Below, one piece after another: positions 58,915 through 64,000 of a stretch of 64,000 bases of DNA. The stretch's first letter is position 1. Each line of letters opens with the position of its first letter. Made by a program: the position numbers and the translations under genes. The stretch spans positions 1 through 64,000 of the forward strand of contig JADJRE010000001.1 of NCBI GenBank assembly GCA_016712375.1, in the 5' to 3' direction. The stretch comes from Rhodospirillales bacterium. GTDB lineage: Bacteria > Pseudomonadota > Alphaproteobacteria > Rhodospirillales > Defluviicoccaceae. Below the pieces are notes generated by a model that saw only the letters and a list, made by a program, of their open reading frames with translations, was not told the DNA's origin and made no database searches.

Positions 58915-60383
58915 GCTCGTGCGTCGCGCCGCCGCTCGCCGCGGCGCTGCTTCTGCTCGCCGGCTGCACCCTGGGCCCGAACTGGAGACCGCCGGAGATG
59001 CCGTTGCCGGATACCTGGTCGGCATCCCAGGCCGATGCGACGGACGATGCCGACGCGGATCAGGCGTGGTGGCAGCGGTTCGACGATGCGATGCTGACCC
59101 AGCTCGTCGAGCGCGCGCTGATCACCAACCGCGACCTCGAACGGGCCGAGGCGGTTATCGCCGAGGCGCGGGCGCTGCGTACCCAGGCCGCCGCGTCGTT
59201 CTATCCGCAGGTCAACGCCGGCGCGTCGGTGACCCGTCGCCGGCAGACCTCCTCGGGCAGCGCCGGCAACTTCGGCGGCATCGATTTCGGCAGCGGCGGC
59301 GACCGCTCGTCCATCAACACCTTCTACGAGGGAGGGTTCGACGCGTCCTGGGAACTCGACGTGTTCGGCAAGACCCGCCGGTCGGTGGAGGCGGCCGACG
59401 CCGGCCTCGCCGCCGAGACCGATGCCGCCAACGGCGTGCGGCTGACGCTGATCGGCGACGTCGCCCGTGCGTACGTCGACGCGCGCGGACTGCAACGGCG
59501 CATCGCGGTGACGGAGGCGACGATCGCGGCGCAGCGCGATACCGCCGATCTCACCCGCGCCCGCTTCCGCGCGGGCACTGGCAACGGACTGGACGCGGTG
59601 CGGGCGGAAGCGCAGCTGGCGCAATTCGAGGCGGCTCTGCCGCCGTTGCAAGCGACATTCGCCACCGACGTCCATCGCCTGGGCGTGCTGACCGGTCAGG
59701 ATCCCGGCGCGCTCGCTGACGTGCTGGCTCCCCCGGCGCCGATCCCGGTCGCCGACGAACTGCCGGCGCCCGGCGTGCCGGCCGACCTGCTGCGCCGCCG
59801 CCCGGACATCCGGGAGGCGGAGCGGCGGCTGGCGCAGAGTACCGCCGAGATTGGCGTGGCCGTCGCCGAGCGATATCCGACCTTCTCGCTGCCTGGCACG
59901 ATCAGCCTGACCAACACCAAACTGATCGACCTGATCCGCAAGGCCAGCCTAATCTGGTCGATCGGCCCGGAGGTCAGCGTGCCGCTGTTCGATGCCGGAT
60001 TCCGCCGGGCGGAGGTGGAACTGCGTTTTGCCCAACAAGCGCAGGCCCGCGCCGCCTGGGAGCAGACGGTGCTCGTCGCCCTGGAAGAAGTGGAGAACGC
60101 CCTGTCCGACTGGCGTCAGGAGGCAGAGCGCCGACGCACGCTGGTCGCCGCCGTCGCCGGCAACGCCGACGCCTTGGCGCTGGCGACGGAGCTGTACACT
60201 CGCGGGCTCGCCAGCTTTCTCGACGTGCTCGACGCGCAGCGGGCGCTTTTCCAGACGCAGAGCGATCTCGCCGCCAGTGAGGCGGCGCTGTCCACCGACC
60301 TGGTCGCACTCTACAAGGCGCTGGGCGGCGGCTGGGCCGCCGGGCCGGCATTCGCCGACGGCGGCGCCGTGCCGCTGCCCTGA
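58911..60383 (+). CDS. Outer-membrane efflux lipoprotein, NodT/OprM family
   Basis: 490 residues forming a TolC-like trimeric channel. It starts with a GTG. The lipoprotein signal is PPLAAALLLLAGCTLGPNWR (lipobox LAGC). WWQRFDDAMLTQLVERALIT, NRDLERAEAVIAEARALRTQ, DLLRRRPDIREAERRLAQST and EVSVPLFDAGFRRAEVELRF are typical NodT motifs, with two long helical repeats. It is the last gene of the four-gene exporter operon and supplies the exit duct. Confidence 0.92.
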   Translation: MSSCVAPPLAAALLLLAGCTLGPNWRPPEMPLPDTWSASQADATDDADADQAWWQRFDDAMLTQLVERALITNRDLERAEAVIAEARALRTQAAASFYPQVNAGASVTRRRQTSSGSAGNFGGIDFGSGGDRSSINTFYEGGFDASWELDVFGKTRRSVEAADAGLAAETDAANGVRLTLIGDVARAYVDARGLQRRIAVTEATIAAQRDTADLTRARFRAGTGNGLDAVRAEAQLAQFEAALPPLQATFATDVHRLGVLTGQDPGALADVLAPPAPIPVADELPAPGVPADLLRRRPDIREAERRLAQSTAEIGVAVAERYPTFSLPGTISLTNTKLIDLIRKASLIWSIGPEVSVPLFDAGFRRAEVELRFAQQAQARAAWEQTVLVALEEVENALSDWRQEAERRRTLVAAVAGNADALALATELYTRGLASFLDVLDAQRALFQTQSDLAASEAALSTDLVALYKALGGGWAAGPAFADGGAVPLP

Positions 60384-60417
60384 GCCGCCGGCGGGCGCCG
60401 TCCTTCGGAAAATCGGA

Positions 60418-61422
60418 TCAGCAGGCCGTTTGGCGTCGGGCGAAGCCTTGCGGATGTGCGGCCCGCCAGCGCCACGCGGTGGCAACGACCTCGTCGAGAT
60501 CGGTAAATCGCGGCTGCCAGCCGAGCTCAGCCTCTATCCGCGCAGGTGCGGCGACCAATACCGGCGGATCGCCAGGTCGCCTAGCACCGATGCGTGCCGG
60601 GAGCGGATGGCCCGTGACCCGACGCACCGCGTCCAGCACTTCGCGAACCGAATAGCCACGGCCGATGCCGACGTTGTAGCGACAGCTGCCGTCGTCCAGC
60701 GCGCCTAGAACGCGGACGTGCGCGTCGGCAAGGTCGCAGACGTGGATGTAGTCACGGATACAGGTGCCATCCGGCGTCGCGTAATCGTCGCCGAACACTT
60801 CGACAAACGGCCGCTGGCCAAGCACTACCTCGAAACAAATTGGAATCAGATGGGTCTCCGGCGCATGGTCCTCGCCGATATCGAACTCTGGATGGGCGCC
60901 GGCGGCGTTGAAATAGCGCAATGCCGCGGAGCGCAGGCCGTGCACTTCGTCGGCCCAGCGCAGGATCTGCTCGATCATCAGCTTAGATTCGCCGTACGGA
61001 TTGGCAGGACTCTTGGCCACGTTCTCGTCGATTGGCACCCGCTCGGGCAGGCCGAAGATGGCACAGGTCGAGGACAGCACCAGCCGGCGGACGTCATGTT
61101 CAATGGCTGCGCGCACCAAGTTGAGCGCATTGGTCACGTTGTCGCCGACATAGCGTAGGGGCTGCTTCATCGATTCGCCGACCAGCGAGTTGGCGGCGAA
61201 GTGCAGGATGCCGTCGAAACGGTTGCGATCGAACAGATGGCGTAGTGCCTCACTGTCGTTCAGGTCGCCGATGACCAGCGAGGCTTTGGGATCCACTGCC
61301 TCGCGGTGTCCCTGCTGTAGGTTGTCGAAGACGACGACACGGTGGCCGCGCGCCAGCAGATCGACGACGACGTGGCTGCCGATGTAACCGGCGCCGCCGG
61401 TGACGAGATAAGTCCGCGACAT
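60418..61422 (-). CDS. galE: UDP-glucose 4-epimerase
   Basis: Interconverts UDP-glucose and UDP-galactose for surface polysaccharides. It has 334 residues. The NAD-binding motif is YLVTGGAGYIGSHVVVDLLA, with DNLQQGHREAV after strand 2. The catalytic set is LVLSSTCAIFGLPERVPIDE (Ser/Thr) and NPYGESKLMIEQILRW (Tyr-x-x-x-Lys). YFNAAGAHPEFDIGEDHAPE and TPDGTCIRDYIHVCDLADAH are diagnostic for GalE. It appears monocistronic and converges on the exporter operon. Confidence 0.95.
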   Translation of the reverse strand: MSRTYLVTGGAGYIGSHVVVDLLARGHRVVVFDNLQQGHREAVDPKASLVIGDLNDSEALRHLFDRNRFDGILHFAANSLVGESMKQPLRYVGDNVTNALNLVRAAIEHDVRRLVLSSTCAIFGLPERVPIDENVAKSPANPYGESKLMIEQILRWADEVHGLRSAALRYFNAAGAHPEFDIGEDHAPETHLIPICFEVVLGQRPFVEVFGDDYATPDGTCIRDYIHVCDLADAHVRVLGALDDGSCRYNVGIGRGYSVREVLDAVRRVTGHPLPARIGARRPGDPPVLVAAPARIEAELGWQPRFTDLDEVVATAWRWRAAHPQGFARRQTAC

Positions 61423-61552
61423 GTCGCGCTCCAGAATCCGTGGAAGAAGGATACGCGCACTTCGCTTGCGCGAGTAGCATACTATCCTTCGATGCGTTTA
61501 CAGAGTGTGATGCGGAGCGTCGTTTCGCCGATTTGCGGCGGCGATTTAGTTG

Positions 61553-61891
61553 TCAGTCGTCGTCGGCAGGGGCCTGAGCGTCGCGGCGCAACGCCGGCGG
61601 CAGCGGGGGGGATACCTCGTCCCCCGGCATGGCGACATCCAGCGGCGTGCCGGTGGCGTGCGCGTACAGCACCAAATCATTAAGCAACTCGGCCTCGATC
61701 TCAGCAGTCTTCTTGTTGCGGCGGATGGTCACCAGCTTGCTCAGCGCGCGTACGTTGAAGCCGTCGTTCCTGATCTCCGCCTTCAGCTCTCTCAGGTCCT
61801 CCTTCAACGCGTCCATGTCGTCGAGCAGACGCTCCATCCGTTCCGAGAACGCGGTCAGTTTTGCTCCGGCATCGGTGCCGTGGCCGATCAT
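61553..61891 (-). CDS. GapR/DUF2312 nucleoid-associated protein
   Basis: 112 residues starting MIGHGTDAGAKLTAFSERME. A coiled coil (RLLDDMDALKEDLRELKAEI) and KNDGFNVRALSKLVTIRRNK-type sequence (RNDGFNVRALSKLVTIRRNK) are the DUF2312 hallmarks. GapR of Caulobacter belongs to this family and binds overtwisted DNA ahead of replication forks. I chose the ATG at 61891. The C-terminal tail (PGDEVSPPLPPALRRDAQAP) is longer and more acidic than usual. It may be a paralogue or the main copy. Confidence 0.87.
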   Translation of the reverse strand: MIGHGTDAGAKLTAFSERMERLLDDMDALKEDLRELKAEIRNDGFNVRALSKLVTIRRNKKTAEIEAELLNDLVLYAHATGTPLDVAMPGDEVSPPLPPALRRDAQAPADDD

Positions 61892-62169
61892 TAAGTTATC
61901 TCCTGTGGTGAAGGGACACTCGCGCCTCGGACGGTGGGTCCGAATTGCTCGGGCGGCCCTGGCGATCACGCCCCGGACATAGCACGCCGGCCCTCTGCGG
62001 CGACAGGGGCTTTCAGGGAGCATCGCGTCTCGGCGCGGAACCCGGTGTATTCGTATTCACGGGCACCGGTCCCGCATTGTGCGAAACCAGGATCGCTGCT
62101 CTACCATCGCGGAACCGCCGACGCAGCCGGCGTCACCCCGACTATTTTGGACGTAACGTTCGGGGCCCG

Positions 62170-64000
62170 TCAGTCAATGATGGCGAAAACGGTGCCGCCA
62201 CCGCCGTCAGGAACATCTATGCGGACGTTCTGCATCATTCCCCGATCCTCGTGGTCGAGGATATGGCAGTGTAGAACGTACTCCCCGATGTAGCGCTGGT
62301 AGCGGGTGCGGACGACCGCCGTATAGATGCCGCCCGGTGGAGTTGCGGGCGGAATCAGGCTCTTTACCCAGAGCGTGTCCTTCCACACCCCCTTCAGCCC
62401 CGGGTATTGCGGATCTGGGGTGCCGCCGCCCGCGTCGTCAATGGCGTCCAGCGCGCTAACGTCGCGGCCTTGCGGATCGTTGATGCGGACGACTTGGAAC
62501 GGGTTGATGTGGATGTGAAACGGATGGCCGACGAATTCCGAGCGCAGCGTCCATTCGTCGGCCCCGCCAAGCTTCAGCACTCGGTCGACTCGGTTCGGGT
62601 CATAGGGTCGGGGTGGGTAGCCAGCAGCGCCAATCCCGAACGTCGGCGGCTCCGTCGACGTGTCGATGCGGAAAGTCAATTCCTGCGTCCCGGTCAGTTC
62701 GCGGTCGCTGATGTCGGGCAGCGGGGTGAACTTGTCGAGCCGTAAGCCCTCGCGCAGGTCGGCGACGACCCGCTCGCGAACCGCCTTCGGCATCGTGCGG
62801 CGGGCTGCCGAAATTAGTTCGTCGCGGACGTGCTCAGCGACGGGGAGAACCGCCGGCCCCCCTTTCACGGCGACGACGCCTAGAAGGCGGCGGTCGACGG
62901 CGGCGCGGCTGACGCTCGCCGAAGCGGGCACCGCGCCGTTGATCACGCAGTACTTACCGGCCGCCGGAAAAACTACCAACGCATCCACGCGGTAACCGGG
63001 CTGCATCGTTGTCTGGGTCACCCGCCGCGCCGCCGCGAGGGTCAGGCCGTCGGCGGCGACCAGATGGTAGGGTAGCGGATCCCCCGTGCAGAAGTCGGCG
63101 ATGAAGCGGTCTGCTTCGGCGGCCTTTAGCCGGTCCATCGTGGGTGCATCCTTCTTCAGCGCCCGCAACTCCAGGCTGATCGTGTCGCGTACCCCGGCGT
63201 GGATCAGCCGCCACCGCTCGATCCGCCCGGCCTTGGCGGTAAATGTCGGTAGCACTAGGCCATTGATGCTGGTGAAGCGACCTGATTGGTTCCAGGTGCC
63301 CGGACCAAACAGGCCATTGCCGCCTGGATCGTCGTAGAACTCGATGCCGCCGACTTCGCCGGGATCGCACGGCCAGGCGATTACCGCCCCGGCGTCGTCG
63401 CGTTGCACCTTGATGGCGCCCTGCGCGTCGAGACACGCATACTGAATCTGTTGCAGGACGAGTATGCGCTCCGGCATAGGCTTGCTGTCACGGCCGACGA
63501 GAAGCGTGTCGATGTCGCCGTTACCCTCGATGGTGGGCAGACGGCTGCCGCGGACGATCAGCGCCCCTGCCATGCCGCTCGACACCTGCAGGGCAGTCGA
63601 GCCGTGGCGGTGCGAGTGGTACCAGAAGGTACCCGCCGGATGGTCGGGCGGGATGTTGTACTCGTACTGAAAGCTCACGCCGGGGTTGATCGACAGCAGC
63701 ACGTTGTCGGAATTACCAGCCGGACTAACCCACAGGCCGTGCGTGTGCAGGTTGGTACCGTTGAAGCAGTGGGGGGCGTTAACGTTTTCGCTGGGGTCAA
63801 TACAGGCAAGATCGGCCGGCAGCTTGTTGTTCAGCGTGATCCGCACGGTATCACCGGGAGCGACATCAATCGTCGGCGCGACGTACGGCCGTCGCGGATC
63901 GGCGTCAGCACCGACGTAACTGCGCAGCCGCACCCGATCCTTGCGGCCAGTGCCGGGGTTGTAGATGGCGCTATCCGAGTAGACGACGTTGAGTTCGATC
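62170..64000 (-). CDS. Multicopper oxidase, N-terminus outside window
   Basis: The minus-strand frame is open to base 64000, so the first domain is incomplete. About 610 residues are visible. The copper ligands are NLHTHGLWVSPAG and WYHSHRHGSTALQV in the N-terminal cupredoxin domain, and HPFHIHINPFQVV and YVLHCHILDHEDRGMM at the C-terminus, covering T1, T2 and T3 sites. The axial residue after the last His cluster appears to be Met. This places it with laccase/CotA/CueO-like enzymes; the substrate (phenols, Mn, Cu+ or bilirubin) is unknown. A signal peptide, if any, is beyond the window. Confidence 0.9.
   Translation of the reverse strand, partial: IELNVVYSDSAIYNPGTGRKDRVRLRSYVGADADPRRPYVAPTIDVAPGDTVRITLNNKLPADLACIDPSENVNAPHCFNGTNLHTHGLWVSPAGNSDNVLLSINPGVSFQYEYNIPPDHPAGTFWYHSHRHGSTALQVSSGMAGALIVRGSRLPTIEGNGDIDTLLVGRDSKPMPERILVLQQIQYACLDAQGAIKVQRDDAGAVIAWPCDPGEVGGIEFYDDPGGNGLFGPGTWNQSGRFTSINGLVLPTFTAKAGRIERWRLIHAGVRDTISLELRALKKDAPTMDRLKAAEADRFIADFCTGDPLPYHLVAADGLTLAAARRVTQTTMQPGYRVDALVVFPAAGKYCVINGAVPASASVSRAAVDRRLLGVVAVKGGPAVLPVAEHVRDELISAARRTMPKAVRERVVADLREGLRLDKFTPLPDISDRELTGTQELTFRIDTSTEPPTFGIGAAGYPPRPYDPNRVDRVLKLGGADEWTLRSEFVGHPFHIHINPFQVVRINDPQGRDVSALDAIDDAGGGTPDPQYPGLKGVWKDTLWVKSLIPPATPPGGIYTAVVRTRYQRYIGEYVLHCHILDHEDRGMMQNVRIDVPDGGGGTVFAIID

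Noticed and set aside
1..64000. CRISPR arrays, insertion sequences, prophage or rRNA
   Set aside because: I found no regularly spaced repeats, transposase, integrase, phage gene or rRNA sequence in the window.

Overview
The window is chromosomal DNA of high GC content. It encodes a flagellated, Gram-negative heterotroph, most likely an alphaproteobacterium of the Rhodospirillales. This follows from the folK-rpoZ-rel block beside a NYN-domain gene, a GapR/DUF2312 protein, a DUF4170 protein, an NDUFA9-like reductase, an mlaA-mlaC pair, an etfB-etfA-hbd operon and a GTP-type PEP carboxykinase. The species is inferred and could not be checked.

Layout. 1-1836: the end of a TPR-like gene, then flagellar export genes (small ORF-fliO-fliP). 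2000-6893: rlmE, a PKHD dioxygenase, an Hsp20, a D-2-hydroxyacid dehydrogenase and a Ca2+/Na+ antiporter. 7056-10330: a fused GH17-GT2 beta-glucan synthase and its putative periplasmic partner. 10659-13391: two tRNA-Leu genes flank a low-GC, broken GH5 lipoprotein gene and an NDUFA9-like gene. 13430-24120: an RNase D-like nuclease, phoX, an acyl-CoA dehydrogenase, cobA, a drug/metabolite transporter, N-formylglutamate amidohydrolase, a GCS2-type ligase, a CBS-domain gene with an internal amber codon, and an unknown gene behind a CRP-like site. 24206-31992: rel, rpoZ, folK, the NYN protein, a uracil-DNA glycosylase, DUF4170, EamA, an NMT1-like binding protein and pyrE. 32018-43287: clpB, a methyltransferase, an MFS transporter with a 42-aa coupled ORF, a RES toxin-antitoxin module with two inverted-repeat operators, adenosine kinase, an AmpG-like permease, GNAT, a polysaccharide deacetylase and ppa. 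43689-51165: mlaC/mlaA, hbd-etfA-etfB, lipB, two gene remnants and pckG. 51509-55672: der-bamB-yfgM-like and a redoxin. 56007-60383: a four-gene tripartite ABC exporter. 60418-64000: galE, a GapR-like gene and the C-terminal part of a multicopper oxidase.

A strong overall feature is the number of reading-frame breaks. About a dozen genes that should be functional (fliP, phoX, cobA, an acyl-CoA dehydrogenase, adenosine kinase, ppa, lipB, an ABC ATPase, a membrane-fusion protein and others) need one or more single-base corrections, often at short homopolymers. Several are normally essential (ppa, lipB), so most are probably sequencing errors rather than gene decay. pckG differs because it also lacks about 100 internal codons. 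For frameshifted genes I give the span of the reconstructed gene.

The most interesting functional units are the RES/MbcA-type toxin-antitoxin locus with its own promoters and operators, the GH17-GT2 glucan synthase pair, and the perfect CRP-type palindrome in front of an unknown gene.
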